A stretch of DNA of 64,000 bases from Furfurilactobacillus milii (GCF_009864005.1 NZ_WEZQ01000001.1:124001-188000); one strand, 5' to 3'; shown: positions 8,796-19,298, numbered from the stretch's first letter. The notes: generated by a model from the sequence alone, not told the origin. Numbers and translations: made by a program.

Positions 8796-8924
8796 TCGTG
8801 AATTTTTAATTACATAGTCACAAAAATGTTACTTGAGGCTAAATTAGAATTCAGAGTTGTGGTGATTTTTTATTCAGAGGATTACACTAACCCTGTTGCA
8901 GACATTTGAAATGAGGAGAATGAA

Positions 8925-9300
8925 GATGAAACGCCATATTTATAATTGCGAAGAAGGTTGTCCTGTCGAGAGTACCTTGCAGATTATTTCTGGAAAATGG
9001 AAAAGCGTTATTTTATATCACATCATTCAAGAAAACATTTGTCGTTTTAGTCAATTTCAACGCTGGATGCCGGAGTGCTCACATCGTATGCTAGCTCTTC
9101 AACTGGCAGAACTAGAGGAAGATGGTGTTGTTCAAAAACGAGTGTACCCAGTTATTCCGCCAAAAACCGAATATCGATTAACAGACTTTGGGAAAACCTT
9201 AGTACCCGTGATTGACGCAATGGAAAAGTGGGGCAACTTTTATAATCAAGTACATGAAGAGGATTATTCAGCGCCTCTGGATCAGACAATTAAAAACTAG
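8925..9300 (+). CDS. HxlR-family winged-helix regulator
   Basis: This 124-residue DNA-binding protein has the HxlR signature (CPVESTLQIISGKWKSVILYHI, then FSQFQRWMPECSHRMLALQL and KTEYRLTDFGKTL). Family members such as YodB and HypR of Bacillus sense quinones, diamide or aldehydes through N-terminal cysteines; here Cys8 and Cys12 are in the expected place (YNCEEGCPVE). I chose the ATG at 8925 because GAGGAG lies six bases upstream; an in-frame ATG at 8920 is too close to it. It is divergent from the dehydrogenase/DJ-1 operon and is inferred to repress that operon and to release it on thiol modification. Confidence 0.9.
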
Positions 9301-9385
9301 ATAGAATGCTAGCTGAATAAAAGTTTGGTTGTTATCAGTTATGCATTGAGCGTGATTTGGTTCTAAAACTTAAAAATATAACTCA

Positions 9386-9429
9386 AAAAGCAGCGCGACT
9401 CCCGAAGTAAAAGGAATCGTGCTGCTTTT
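9386..9429. terminator. Bidirectional terminator between HxlR gene and adhesin
   Basis: AAAAGCAGCGCGACTCC pairs with GGAATCGTGCTGCTTTT, with two mismatches and flanking A and T runs. It can stop the HxlR transcript (plus) and the adhesin operon (minus). Confidence 0.85.
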
Positions 9430-9466
9430 GATGTACAACCGAAGCAAATGCGATTGTATTCAGTAT

Positions 9467-12400
9467 TTAATTCTTACGCTTCTTAGAAATACCAAATACT
9501 GCTAATAAGCTCATCAAACCTGCGCCAACCATGCCAAGAATGCCAGTCTGATTTTCGCTGGTTTGTGGTAATGCCTGCGCATGCTTCATCGCAGCTGGCA
9601 CCTCAGCCTTAACAGGGCGAAGATCGTCACTTTTAACTGGCTTTTGCGGTTCAGTCAAGTTAACGCTCTTGTTGCTGCTCTTAGCTACTTTCTGGGCTAA
9701 CGGCAAAGCAATCGAAGGGGTGGATTGTTTTACAGTCGTTGATTGAGTAGTTTCAGATAACTTAGGTGTTTTCGCTGTTTCAACATGACCAGTTGTTTGC
9801 GTTTGAACATCAGCTGGTACGGCATGAACAACAGGCTGTGCGATAAATGATACTGGTTTACCATTAACTGTCCCTGTCACAACATAACTTGGTTCATTAG
9901 ACGCAACTTGAACAGTTGGCTGTGTAGCAGCGCCGTTTGGTTGTGTCGTTGCAGTTTGTGCTGGTAACTTGATGTAATACAAGTTTATTGCATTACCCTT
10001 AGTTGCCTCATCAGCCACCGTATAAGTTGGATCACCAGTCATTGAGACTAATTCATAGCCTGTAATTTGATCGTTAGGAATATCGTAGTCTCCACCAACG
10101 GTCCCAAACAAATTGTCGTCAGTGCCAATTTCACCAACAATATGGTGAGCAGCATCAATCAGATAATGGTGCACTGCCAAATGAGCTTCTTGACCAACAT
10201 AAGCCATCATCGAATCTGGCAAAGCATCGTTCAAAGTTGCTTTTAGCGATTCACCAATATAACCGTCGATCGTTGGTGTCTGTTCTGTCACATCCTGACC
10301 GTATAGTCCGCTAAATGTCAGGTTCGAAAGTTCAATCGTGTGCCACTGATTGTGATAGTCACGAACCGTAGCCAACAATTTAACCGTCTTGCTGAAGGAA
10401 TCTGGTGTTAAGACCACTTCATAGACATTGTCATTAGTCGGTTTAACAGTCTGTGGTTGGTTAACCTGCTTAGAACTTGGTGCCAAGTGATAGTGAGGGC
10501 TTAAGGCTTGATCAATTACCCCAGTCGTGCTTGGCGTAACCTTAGAATCAACCTTAACTGTCACCTCATGTGTCCCTTGCAACGGCAATTTGTCTTCCGG
10601 ATTAGTGGAGACAACCTTGATTGTGACCGGTTGTTCCTTCTTTTGGATCTCAACCGTCATGGTATTGGACTTGGTGTTCTCAATATCAGCACTTGGATAA
10701 CTCTTGTAAACATACCCAGTTGGCAAAGCCGGTAAGCCCTTTTCGTGACCAGTAAAGACATACGTTGAGTTAAATGGCACTGCAACACTGACTTTAGCGG
10801 CATTCAGCGCGTCCGCGGCAGTACTGTTGTCTAACGCACTGAACTTCAAATCAAGAGTTTCACTGTCAGGTGCCAAGTAAACGGTAAATGTTGACGAACC
10901 ATTGCCAGCCACTGTCACATCTGGATCAGCCTTTTCAGCCGTGGTTGCTACGTGATAGCCGTTGACTGTCAGCTTATTACCTAACAAACTTTGCGCATCA
11001 GCTAATGTGTACTTTGTATCAGTTGTCGCCGTTGTCTCTTGATCAGCTGGTAGCGTCACTGGCTGCTTGCCAGACTGCGTCAAGGCCGTTTTCACCGTGA
11101 CTTTAGTATCCGTCTTAGGTGCCAACAAGACTTGATACGTGTCCTTAGTCTCATCGTTATTAACGGTAATAGTCTTAGCTTGCTTGTCTTTAGCAACCAA
11201 TTGATACCCAGCTGGAACCGTAAACTTCGTCTGATCAACATCGCCATAGCCAAAGGTGGCGTCAACCGCACTCGTTTGGCTGAATGCTGGAATATTCAAA
11301 TCCGCATTGTTTGTTGCCGCAACAGAAACTGCCACTGTCTTGACATCTGGGGCAATCAGCACGTTGTACGCATTGTCAGACGTCTTGATAGTTTCATCAG
11401 CAGCTTGCTTATTATCAGCGACTAATGAGTAACCAGTTGGTACATCAACCTTCAGCTTGGTCAAATCGGCCTTAGCCTGGGTGATACCGTATGAGCTATT
11501 CATATTAGCGCTGGTAGTTGCTGACTTATAGACTTTGCCACTGTCATTCGTCTTGACTAAGTTAAGCGTTACATTTTCAGCATCTGGTGCCTCAACAACT
11601 TGGTAAATATTCTTCGTGGCATCAGTTCCAATCGTCTTGCCAGTTGCCTGTTTATCAGCAGTTGCCAATGTGTAGCCTGGAATAGCAGTAATCTTCGCCA
11701 CTGGAACATCAGCATAGCCAAAAGTACTGTCCATCTTTGCCGTAAACGGAATACTTTGTTGCACAGTCTTCGTTGGATCATCGCCACGAACTACTTGCAC
11801 AGTCCCATTTTCATCTTGAGCGACCAACTGAACCACATAATTATTGTTGGCAGTGCCCACCGTAATGTCATCATTCTGTTTGGCTGCATAGTCATAACCA
11901 GCAAAGGTTGGTAACCCAGGAAGTGCCTTAACATCTTTAATGCCGAAGGTCGAATTGTAATTGGCTTTTACATCGCCATTCACTTTAAGTTTCGCAATAG
12001 TGGCATTTTTATTATCAGCGACAAATGACACAGTGATTGGTTCTGAATCGGGGCTAAGTTTCAAGGTGTAACTGTTGCCCGTTGTGGCAACGGTAATGTC
12101 TGGATTTTGCTTGTCCTTTGATTCAACTGTATAACCAGTCTCCGCTGGCATAGTTGTAATATTGCCAAAGCCGAACTGACTGTCCATCTTGGCCGTCGCA
12201 GTTGTTGGCGTGCCAGTCGCCATTGTGGTTGCCTTGCCATCAGTGTTTTCATAAGTCAGCGTCACGGTTTCATCTTTAGGTGCAATCGTTGCCGTGTAAT
12301 TATTAGTCCCAGATAGACCAACTTTGTTGGTTGGCGTCACACTATCCAATGAGTAACCATCAGGAACGCTGATACTGCTCAATTGATCCTTACCAAAGGT

Positions 12401-14362
12401 AGTATTGTAATCGGCATTCGTGGTGTAAGTCCCGCTCGTACCCATTTTCTCTGCTTTAGTAATCCCTTTATTGCCATTGTTAGCCGTAAAGGTCACGGAT
12501 ACTGGTTCACTGATCGGTGCAATCATAACCTTGTAAGTGTTCTTAGTCGCATCGGTTCCAACTGTAATAAATGAGCTCTGTTGGGCAGCCTTGGCTAGTT
12601 CATAGCCAGTTGGCATATCAGGTACAATCACGTTGGTGTAATCAAAATGGGAGCCTGTATCGACCGAAGGTGTCTGAGTGGCAGGTAGGGTCGTTGCGCC
12701 ATCAGTGGCGCCAAATGTAACCTGAACATTTTCCGCCGAAATATTTGTTGGCTTGATTGTTCCGTTGACAGCCGTCCCAACTGGCGTAGCCCCATCATTT
12801 GGCGCATTGTATAGCGTATAATTCAGGCCGCCAGAGTTTTGATAGTCGTCTTTTTTGGCATAGCCAATCAGAATTTCTTTGGGCAGCCCAGTTGTTGGAT
12901 CATTGACAAACGAATGAACAGGCACGTAAGTGGTCAAAGGTGTCGATTGATCATTTGAACCCGGCAACGACTGTGGATCAATGGGAATTTCATTAGTAAA
13001 ATGATCGATTCCAACTTTAGGTGCCTGATAAACGATTTTGCCATCAGGTTGAACGATAGGTTTCTGATAACTATCTTCAGATGGTTCAGCGGTATTTAAG
13101 TTGTTCAGTGAAACATCTGAAAGTTTGTCCAGTCCAAAACTCTTAAAAATGTTAGCAATTGGAGAATCCTTAAGAACATTGCTATCCAAAGAAGTCTTTA
13201 GCTGCGCATCGGTTAATTTTGTATCAGGTGTTGTCACAATCGGTGACACTTCTGATTCAGGCACAGGACCAAGTTCTTTACCAGTATCATCGACTAGCGT
13301 AGCTGTGTACAAATCAGTTGGGTCTGATGGATTAACCACTGTCCCAGAAAATTGTTTAGCTTGTGTGAACTTAAACCGTAAATACTTGCCTACATATTTA
13401 GATAAATCAATTCCGGTATTTTCGTCTCCGTAGATAGGCACATCAACGTAAAATCCCAAAGTTTGTCGATCTGTAATTCGCACTAACATGCGACCTAGTT
13501 TAGCGCTATCACGTTGATCAACCGCATTCTGATCACCGAAAGTCGGTGTAGCGGGTTGACTAGCATCGTACGGAGCATAGACGGCGCTAGTATAGGGCTT
13601 TACAGCTGAATTGGAACTATCGTAAACCGCATTAGTATCTACAGAAATCTGACCTGTCTTATTATCTAAATCGAACGATTTTGTCTGTGTTGTCATACTA
13701 TCTTGTGAGGAAGCATTTGTAGTTGCAGCTGCCGTGGTGTTGGTAACAACAAAGGAATAATTTGTAGCCCGTTTTGACACAGCCTTAGTCACATTAGACG
13801 TGGCCGTTTCTTTATTATTTGAAATTGGTGCTACGACCTGATTAGCACTAGCAGGTGTTGACTGGACTGCCACTGACACAGGTTTATTAGCAATGCTCTT
13901 TGCTGCTGTGGAATCGTTGGCCGGGGCAGTACTGTTGCTGGCCTGGCTAGGCACAGCTGAACTGTTACTGATTACTCTACGTGTAACAGTTGATGAAGCC
14001 GAAGCCTGAGAGACGGGCGCAACTGATGCTGTGTTAGCACTCTGTGAAGTCTGATTCATTTTGCTAGTTTGCGAATCGCTAGGTGAAACCGACTTTGCAG
14101 CACTAGCAGAGTTGGCTTGTGAATCTGCTTTGAGCGGCATCGAATTATTACTAGTAGCTTGACTAGTCGCACTTGTATTACCGCGCGTAATTTGCACAGT
14201 CGTATCAGGGTCACTTGGACGGCCCGCATTTTGAGGAACCGCATCAGCTTCAGCAACTGGAATCGTACCAAAAACGATAATTGTTCCAGTCACAATTGTG
14301 CCCACGACCCAATGCCGGCCCTTTTTATACATTTTCTTACGTTCAACAGTCTCAGCTGTCAT
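9467..14362 (-). CDS. LPQTS-anchored repeat adhesin (1631 residues)
   Basis: A secreted wall-anchored protein. The signal peptide is of KxYKxGKxW type (KKMYKKGRHW, about residues 9-41). A Ser/Thr/Ala-rich linker follows to about 200, then a unique domain (about 215-480) and roughly a dozen tandem repeats of 70-85 residues with motifs such as VTFTANN, TFG and V..GY.L (to about 1500). The C-terminal sorting signal is LPQTSENQTG at about 1598, a membrane span and KKRKN. Ser replaces the usual Gly in the sortase motif. The gene starts 4 bp after the stop of the anchorless Big_2-like gene, so the two are one operon. Ligand unknown; repeats like these usually project a binding head from the wall. 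Confidence 0.9.
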   Translation of the reverse strand: MTAETVERKKMYKKGRHWVVGTIVTGTIIVFGTIPVAEADAVPQNAGRPSDPDTTVQITRGNTSATSQATSNNSMPLKADSQANSASAAKSVSPSDSQTSKMNQTSQSANTASVAPVSQASASSTVTRRVISNSSAVPSQASNSTAPANDSTAAKSIANKPVSVAVQSTPASANQVVAPISNNKETATSNVTKAVSKRATNYSFVVTNTTAAATTNASSQDSMTTQTKSFDLDNKTGQISVDTNAVYDSSNSAVKPYTSAVYAPYDASQPATPTFGDQNAVDQRDSAKLGRMLVRITDRQTLGFYVDVPIYGDENTGIDLSKYVGKYLRFKFTQAKQFSGTVVNPSDPTDLYTATLVDDTGKELGPVPESEVSPIVTTPDTKLTDAQLKTSLDSNVLKDSPIANIFKSFGLDKLSDVSLNNLNTAEPSEDSYQKPIVQPDGKIVYQAPKVGIDHFTNEIPIDPQSLPGSNDQSTPLTTYVPVHSFVNDPTTGLPKEILIGYAKKDDYQNSGGLNYTLYNAPNDGATPVGTAVNGTIKPTNISAENVQVTFGATDGATTLPATQTPSVDTGSHFDYTNVIVPDMPTGYELAKAAQQSSFITVGTDATKNTYKVMIAPISEPVSVTFTANNGNKGITKAEKMGTSGTYTTNADYNTTFGKDQLSSISVPDGYSLDSVTPTNKVGLSGTNNYTATIAPKDETVTLTYENTDGKATTMATGTPTTATAKMDSQFGFGNITTMPAETGYTVESKDKQNPDITVATTGNSYTLKLSPDSEPITVSFVADNKNATIAKLKVNGDVKANYNSTFGIKDVKALPGLPTFAGYDYAAKQNDDITVGTANNNYVVQLVAQDENGTVQVVRGDDPTKTVQQSIPFTAKMDSTFGYADVPVAKITAIPGYTLATADKQATGKTIGTDATKNIYQVVEAPDAENVTLNLVKTNDSGKVYKSATTSANMNSSYGITQAKADLTKLKVDVPTGYSLVADNKQAADETIKTSDNAYNVLIAPDVKTVAVSVAATNNADLNIPAFSQTSAVDATFGYGDVDQTKFTVPAGYQLVAKDKQAKTITVNNDETKDTYQVLLAPKTDTKVTVKTALTQSGKQPVTLPADQETTATTDTKYTLADAQSLLGNKLTVNGYHVATTAEKADPDVTVAGNGSSTFTVYLAPDSETLDLKFSALDNSTAADALNAAKVSVAVPFNSTYVFTGHEKGLPALPTGYVYKSYPSADIENTKSNTMTVEIQKKEQPVTIKVVSTNPEDKLPLQGTHEVTVKVDSKVTPSTTGVIDQALSPHYHLAPSSKQVNQPQTVKPTNDNVYEVVLTPDSFSKTVKLLATVRDYHNQWHTIELSNLTFSGLYGQDVTEQTPTIDGYIGESLKATLNDALPDSMMAYVGQEAHLAVHHYLIDAAHHIVGEIGTDDNLFGTVGGDYDIPNDQITGYELVSMTGDPTYTVADEATKGNAINLYYIKLPAQTATTQPNGAATQPTVQVASNEPSYVVTGTVNGKPVSFIAQPVVHAVPADVQTQTTGHVETAKTPKLSETTQSTTVKQSTPSIALPLAQKVAKSSNKSVNLTEPQKPVKSDDLRPVKAEVPAAMKHAQALPQTSENQTGILGMVGAGLMSLLAVFGISKKRKN

Positions 14363-14365
14363 AAT

Positions 14366-17300
14366 CTAGACCCCCATCGCGCTACTATTGATACTATTAC
14401 CCAAAATGTATCGTAAGTTTAAGGCCAGTAAATCGTTGTCATTCGTGGCTCCGGTCATTTGATCATTTGTCGTATTACCTTGGTCCGCCGGATAAATCAG
14501 ACCATTATGAGCTAAGATAACATGTTCAATCAGGTTGACTACTTGCGTCTTTGTTAACTCAGTCTCTTGGTTGCTAATTTTCAATTCAGTGCCTTTGACA
14601 GTCCAACCAGTCACCGTATTGTAATCGCCGGTGCCAACAAGATTGCCACCAATAATTGTTGTGTCTGCACTATTTCCAATCGCAAAACTCAGTTTATTGA
14701 TAGTAGGGTTGCTATTTGCTAATTCATTGAGTTGTGAAACAGCATCCTGTAACAAGCTACTGATAGTGAAGCTACCATCATGAGTGACAATTGATCCATC
14801 TCCAGCCTTGACATTAATTATGGCTGGAACAGCATTCTTTTCAGTGGTAAACCCGGTCAACTGGTCCAAAGACTTTCCAATAGTCTTCAACGCCTTGGCA
14901 TAGTCATTGATCTGACTCTCATATTTTTCAATATCTAAAGTGGAGTAGAGCATACTGGTAATTCCAGCAGTATTCAGACCAACGGTCAACGACTTCGTGG
15001 CAGTAAACGTCTTACCTGTAACATCCTTCACGGTACTAGTGATTGTGGTCGTTCCTGGAAGGAGTGCTTTAACAATGCCTTGATCGTTAACAGTGGCAAC
15101 ATCCGGATTACTTGATGTCCAAGTCATACTTTGATACCCAGGATCAACCGGATTAAAGTTGTTCGTTGGCGTCAAAACATTACCCATTAAGGCCGTGTTA
15201 TCTGTGAGGTTAGCGTAGTCAAAACTAAAACTATTAATACTCTTAGCCGGATTAATAGTAATTGTTTTCACTTCTTGTGTCCCGAAGGAATTGAAGTGAA
15301 TTTCGACTTTGCCGGCCTTTAAGGCCGTAAATGTTCCTGTATCTGTCAAAGATGCTTCGCCGTCTAATTCTTTTAAACTCAAGTCAGTTAAGTGACTCAA
15401 ATTGAAATTAGTTACATCGCCAACAGTGGTACTAAAGTCGCCGGCTGACATTGGCATTTCCAACTCCAGGTCGCCCTTTTTCAATTCGGTAACTTGGAAG
15501 ATGTACCATTTTCCTGACAACTCAGCTGAAAGTAAAATATCTTTTTGACTGGATAAGTTCTTATCCACAAATAGCGTACCTGCGTTATTAACAGGACTTG
15601 TTAATGGGTCACTAGAAGTCCAAGCATCTGCTGTTACAGCTTTGCCGTTTGCATCAATAAGCTGATAGTTATTTGCTGTACCGGCAAAAGCAAACAGTGG
15701 ACCACTAATTTTAGTCACATTCGTAATTGGTACCGATTTAACAACCTTTAAATCAAATTGCTTGGTGACTGGGTTATTACCTTCTTGACTTGAGACAACA
15801 GTAATCGTAACTGTGCCTGGTTTCAGACCAGTAATAGTAGCTGGCCCATTATCAGCGTTGGAATCAAACGTAATAGAAGCAACTGACGGATCAGAACTCG
15901 TCCAAGTGTTTGTAAAGTGTGCGTTTACCGGGTCAATTGATTGAACAGTTGCAACAAAACTACCATTAACTTCGATTTGTTTATCAGCACTGACCTGTGT
16001 TGACTTCAGAGGAGCGTAATCAACGACATGAATTTTGGCCGTCTGAGAGCCAAGGTAGATCGTCCGCTTATCTGTAACTTGAGCCTGAATCTGGAAATCT
16101 CCCGGCTTCAAGAATGTAAAGACAGGATTGTGTGCGTCAGAACCAGTGGACATCGTGTAAATAGTTCCGTTATTAACTACTGGAACTGTTTTGCCAAATT
16201 GATTAGTTTGAACGACTTGCCATTGATAAGGTGCCAAATACTTTAATGCGTCGCCAGGCTCAACCGTAACTGATAATGGTGCTAACGCCGTATTCACATA
16301 AGCAAGTCGTGGAACATTGGTAACAACAACGTCTTTGGCTTGAATCAAATCAATAACGTTGACATTCTTAACAACTTTTTGAATATTGCCGGCCGCATCA
16401 GTGTAGTTCCAAATCAAATGTGCAAAGGTACTACCATCTTGTGGTGTTGCTTTAAGTGCTGTTACCAAATATTGGGTCTGGTTTTGCACATTTGATTGCC
16501 CAGAATAGTTCACAGACAGATACTGTGGGGTATCGGTAGTTACACCATTAAACGTCCAACCCAAATCACTGTCTGTATATGGATTAGTAATGTTGTAGTT
16601 TGAAACATATTGTTCATCATTTAATGCCATCGTATCTTTTGGCAATACAGTTTGAAAAATATCTGCTAATTTTGAAATATTGACAACAACATCTTCAAAG
16701 CTGGCAGTCACTGTCGCTCCCATGGGGTTAGTGGCCGTCCAGTTTGTGGTTATTTCTCCAGTTTTATAAAACTCAATCGAGAACTTATTATTTCCGAGAC
16801 TAGTAATCTTACCATCAGCTGGGTTAATGGATCCTGTGAAATTATACTTAGTTGAATCTGGGACTGGGTAATTATTGGTTCCATCATTAGATGGGACATT
16901 ATATAAATTGCTTAGGTCCATCGTTACTACTTTAGGAACATTTGCGTACCAACCATCATTATTGTTAATAGAGTCCCCGTAATTAAGTTCCCAACGAGTA
17001 TCATGAATATAATAATAATCTTTAGGAGCTTCAACCGTTACGGTCACAGCCTTAGACAGGATTTGCCTACCGGTTGTTTTATCTGTAACCGTAATATCAA
17101 TTGTCCCTTGTCCAGGCTCGACTCCAGTTAGTTTTCCGTTCACATCTGTAACAATATCCGGAGTTTCATTTTTATATGCAACATTATAAGTTCCATCTTT
17201 TAAACCGCCCTTACCGTGAAGTCCATCATTTCGATAATAACCGGCCGGAACAACCGCCTCACCAACACCACTAAATAAATCAACGTCGGGTTTGTTGACA

Positions 17301-18649
17301 GTCATTGTGCTGTTATAACTAAATTTTTGACCTTCATCAGTTAGGAACATTGTAATTACAGATGTTCCTGGCTTTAACGAAGTGAGTGTATGCCCAGATA
17401 CGGAAACAACTGTGGGATCACTCGAAGTCAGTGTGTATTCATCTTGACTGAGCCGTGCTGTATCTTTAACAAGACCACCAAATGAATATACGCCATCAGG
17501 CTGTTGCACAGTGCCTGGATCATTCTCCCAATATGGTAGTCCAAAGTACATGCTCGTCATCTTTTCAGGAGTGTGCACTGACTGTTCAAAAGACACGATA
17601 CTTGTCTTATTATTATTTCTTAACAGGCTAACCTGAACTGTTGTATGTCCAGACTTTAAGGCTTTAATTGCAATTTCTTTGGTTACGGGATCAAGAGTAG
17701 CAGTTGCTACCGTAGGATCGGAGCTTGTAACTGATAAATTATGATAAGTTGCATCACTCGGATTGGTGAAGGCTTGAACATTATACTGATTACCAACCCA
17801 AGTGTCTGCATTTTGTTGCCAGTCGTTTGAAATTCCCCAGTTTGTAATATTATCTGTCGTAGCAGGCTTGTAGTCAGATACTGTGTCCACAGAATTTGCT
17901 GGTGAAGCATTACTTGTGGAACTTTCAGAAGTGTTCGATGTACTGGTTGTTGAAACTGGTGATGCAGAGTTAGGCTCAGCGAGTAACTCAATGGTATTGG
18001 CCTGAGACGCTGGCTGATCAGTTTTTACATCAGTCTTTGATACGTTTGAAGTAGCTTTAGGTGCGGAAGCAGTAGCCGTCGTTCTGGCCTGACTAGCAGG
18101 AGCACTCGAAGCTGTTGTAGTTGTAGAACTAGTAACGGTTGTATTAGTCTTGACCGCGACAGAATTTGCTCGCTGTTGACTAGCCGGTGCGCTGCTATTA
18201 TTGTTTGCTTTAGTCGCTTTACTAGTTGATACATAAACTGATTTAGCGGCTTCACTATTTGTCGAAAAAGTGGAAGTTTGACTAGTTACATTAGAGACGG
18301 AACTCTTTGCAGTTGACATTAGTGACGCTTGTGATTTAGCGGCAGGCATTGCACTAACAGGTGCCGCTGATTTTTGCGTATTAGTAGAGCTTGCTTGTGA
18401 ACCTGCTGTTGAATCTTGGCTTGTGACCGTCGAAGTAGGAGCTACTTTATCAGTATTATCAGTAGTCGCTGTCTTTGTTTGAACAACCTGTGGCTGCTGG
18501 TTAGCAGTATCAGCTTGAGCAGTAGAAACAAAGCCGCCGAAACTTAACACGGCCGCAAAAATCCCCGCAAATAGCCACTTTTTGCCGGCTTTGTACATCT
18601 TATAGTGTTCTTTAACAGATGAATCAATATTTCCATTGTGCTTTAACAT
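14366..18649 (-). CDS. Secreted Big_2-like repeat protein without anchor (1427 residues)
   Basis: The N-terminus is a KxYKxGKxW signal peptide (YKMYKAGKKWLFAG) cleaved after AQADT, followed by a Ser/Thr/Ala-rich low-complexity stretch to about residue 260. From about 290 on, Ig-like bacterial domains of Big_2 type recur, with motifs such as SSDPTVATATLD, WTSSDPSVASITFD and WTSSNPDVATVNDQGIVKAL. The C-terminus (about 1250-1427) is a different globular region. There is no LPxTG motif and no C-terminal membrane span, so it is probably released or held by its operon partner, the LPQTS adhesin encoded 4 bp downstream. The start follows a GGAGGGG ribosome binding site. An adhesion or matrix role is inferred. 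Confidence 0.9.
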   Translation of the reverse strand: MLKHNGNIDSSVKEHYKMYKAGKKWLFAGIFAAVLSFGGFVSTAQADTANQQPQVVQTKTATTDNTDKVAPTSTVTSQDSTAGSQASSTNTQKSAAPVSAMPAAKSQASLMSTAKSSVSNVTSQTSTFSTNSEAAKSVYVSTSKATKANNNSSAPASQQRANSVAVKTNTTVTSSTTTTASSAPASQARTTATASAPKATSNVSKTDVKTDQPASQANTIELLAEPNSASPVSTTSTSNTSESSTSNASPANSVDTVSDYKPATTDNITNWGISNDWQQNADTWVGNQYNVQAFTNPSDATYHNLSVTSSDPTVATATLDPVTKEIAIKALKSGHTTVQVSLLRNNNKTSIVSFEQSVHTPEKMTSMYFGLPYWENDPGTVQQPDGVYSFGGLVKDTARLSQDEYTLTSSDPTVVSVSGHTLTSLKPGTSVITMFLTDEGQKFSYNSTMTVNKPDVDLFSGVGEAVVPAGYYRNDGLHGKGGLKDGTYNVAYKNETPDIVTDVNGKLTGVEPGQGTIDITVTDKTTGRQILSKAVTVTVEAPKDYYYIHDTRWELNYGDSINNNDGWYANVPKVVTMDLSNLYNVPSNDGTNNYPVPDSTKYNFTGSINPADGKITSLGNNKFSIEFYKTGEITTNWTATNPMGATVTASFEDVVVNISKLADIFQTVLPKDTMALNDEQYVSNYNITNPYTDSDLGWTFNGVTTDTPQYLSVNYSGQSNVQNQTQYLVTALKATPQDGSTFAHLIWNYTDAAGNIQKVVKNVNVIDLIQAKDVVVTNVPRLAYVNTALAPLSVTVEPGDALKYLAPYQWQVVQTNQFGKTVPVVNNGTIYTMSTGSDAHNPVFTFLKPGDFQIQAQVTDKRTIYLGSQTAKIHVVDYAPLKSTQVSADKQIEVNGSFVATVQSIDPVNAHFTNTWTSSDPSVASITFDSNADNGPATITGLKPGTVTITVVSSQEGNNPVTKQFDLKVVKSVPITNVTKISGPLFAFAGTANNYQLIDANGKAVTADAWTSSDPLTSPVNNAGTLFVDKNLSSQKDILLSAELSGKWYIFQVTELKKGDLELEMPMSAGDFSTTVGDVTNFNLSHLTDLSLKELDGEASLTDTGTFTALKAGKVEIHFNSFGTQEVKTITINPAKSINSFSFDYANLTDNTALMGNVLTPTNNFNPVDPGYQSMTWTSSNPDVATVNDQGIVKALLPGTTTITSTVKDVTGKTFTATKSLTVGLNTAGITSMLYSTLDIEKYESQINDYAKALKTIGKSLDQLTGFTTEKNAVPAIINVKAGDGSIVTHDGSFTISSLLQDAVSQLNELANSNPTINKLSFAIGNSADTTIIGGNLVGTGDYNTVTGWTVKGTELKISNQETELTKTQVVNLIEHVILAHNGLIYPADQGNTTNDQMTGATNDNDLLALNLRYILGNSINSSAMGV

Positions 18650-18933
18650 GGTAATTCCCCTCCTGATTTTAAATATCTAGGCTTGGGGTGTTAGCAGCTC
18701 AACATGAAATTTGCTGTGTTGTCAGCACTTAAAGTCGCTTTAATACTCTTACGCCTTTATATTAGTTCCTTGAATAAATAATTGTCAAAGAAAGTATCAC
18801 TATATTTTTCAAATCGATATTTATAAAGCAATCTAACAAAGAAGTAACTTCCTTGCCGGCTTATCGTGCAGTTTCACAATAAAGAATGAGACTATACAAA
18901 ATTAGAAGTAAATTCCATTACAAGTAAAAAATA
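18650..18933. other. Leader/promoter gap upstream of the Big_2-like gene
   Basis: Besides the ribosome binding site of the downstream gene, the stretch is AT-rich and must hold its promoter. Several weak -10-like sequences are visible but no convincing -35/-10 pair was chosen. Confidence 0.4.
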
Positions 18934-18964
18934 AAAACACGATCTCAAAAAAGATCGTGTTTTT
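18934..18964. terminator. Rho-independent terminator, either direction
   Basis: AAAACACGATCT and AGATCGTGTTTT form a perfect 12-bp stem with a six-base loop, flanked by A and T runs. Confidence 0.85.
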
Positions 18965-18967
18965 CGT

Positions 18968-19190
18968 TCAGCATTTCACCATCAGTCTGTTCGCTTTGAG
19001 GGGCGGTCTCTTGGCTTCTGAATTCTGTAAAATATCCAATATAGCCAGAAAACCCATGATTTTCAAACCAATCATGGCAAGAACATCATTATTATCTTCA
19101 TCGATTTGTGGTAATGTTTGAATCTGTTTCATTGCGACTAATGAGTTGGAAGGGCTTAATAGACTGTTTACGTTAACTTTTCATCAAAAA
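18968..19190 (-). pseudogene. Relic of an LPxTG-anchored surface protein C-terminus
   Basis: The minus strand is open from about 19190 to TGA at 18968 and ends in a decayed sorting signal: LPQIDEDNND, then a hydrophobic span (VLAMIGLKIMGFLAILDIL) and a basic tail (AKRPPLKANR). LPQID in place of LPQTG would not be expected to work with sortase. There is no start codon with a ribosome binding site, and the upstream frame is closed by a stop. This is best read as the last remnant of a deleted adhesin gene in the surface-protein cluster, kept with its terminator (18934-18964). Confidence 0.65.
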
Positions 19191-19298
19191 TAAGCCCCTT
19201 TGCGAAGTAATTAACCATCAGAATGTCACAATTGATTTTTTAATATCAAAGAATCAAAGTTCGTTACCCCGGTGAGAATATGCTTTTCCATAGATTAA

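Noticed and set aside
13101-13433. Long open frames on the plus strand inside the adhesin genes (for example 110 codons here, others at 11600, 21068 and 25470-26396)
   Set aside because: They are antisense to repeat-rich coding sequence, have no ribosome binding sites, and read as low-quality basic or Ser/Val-rich peptides; shadows of the real genes.
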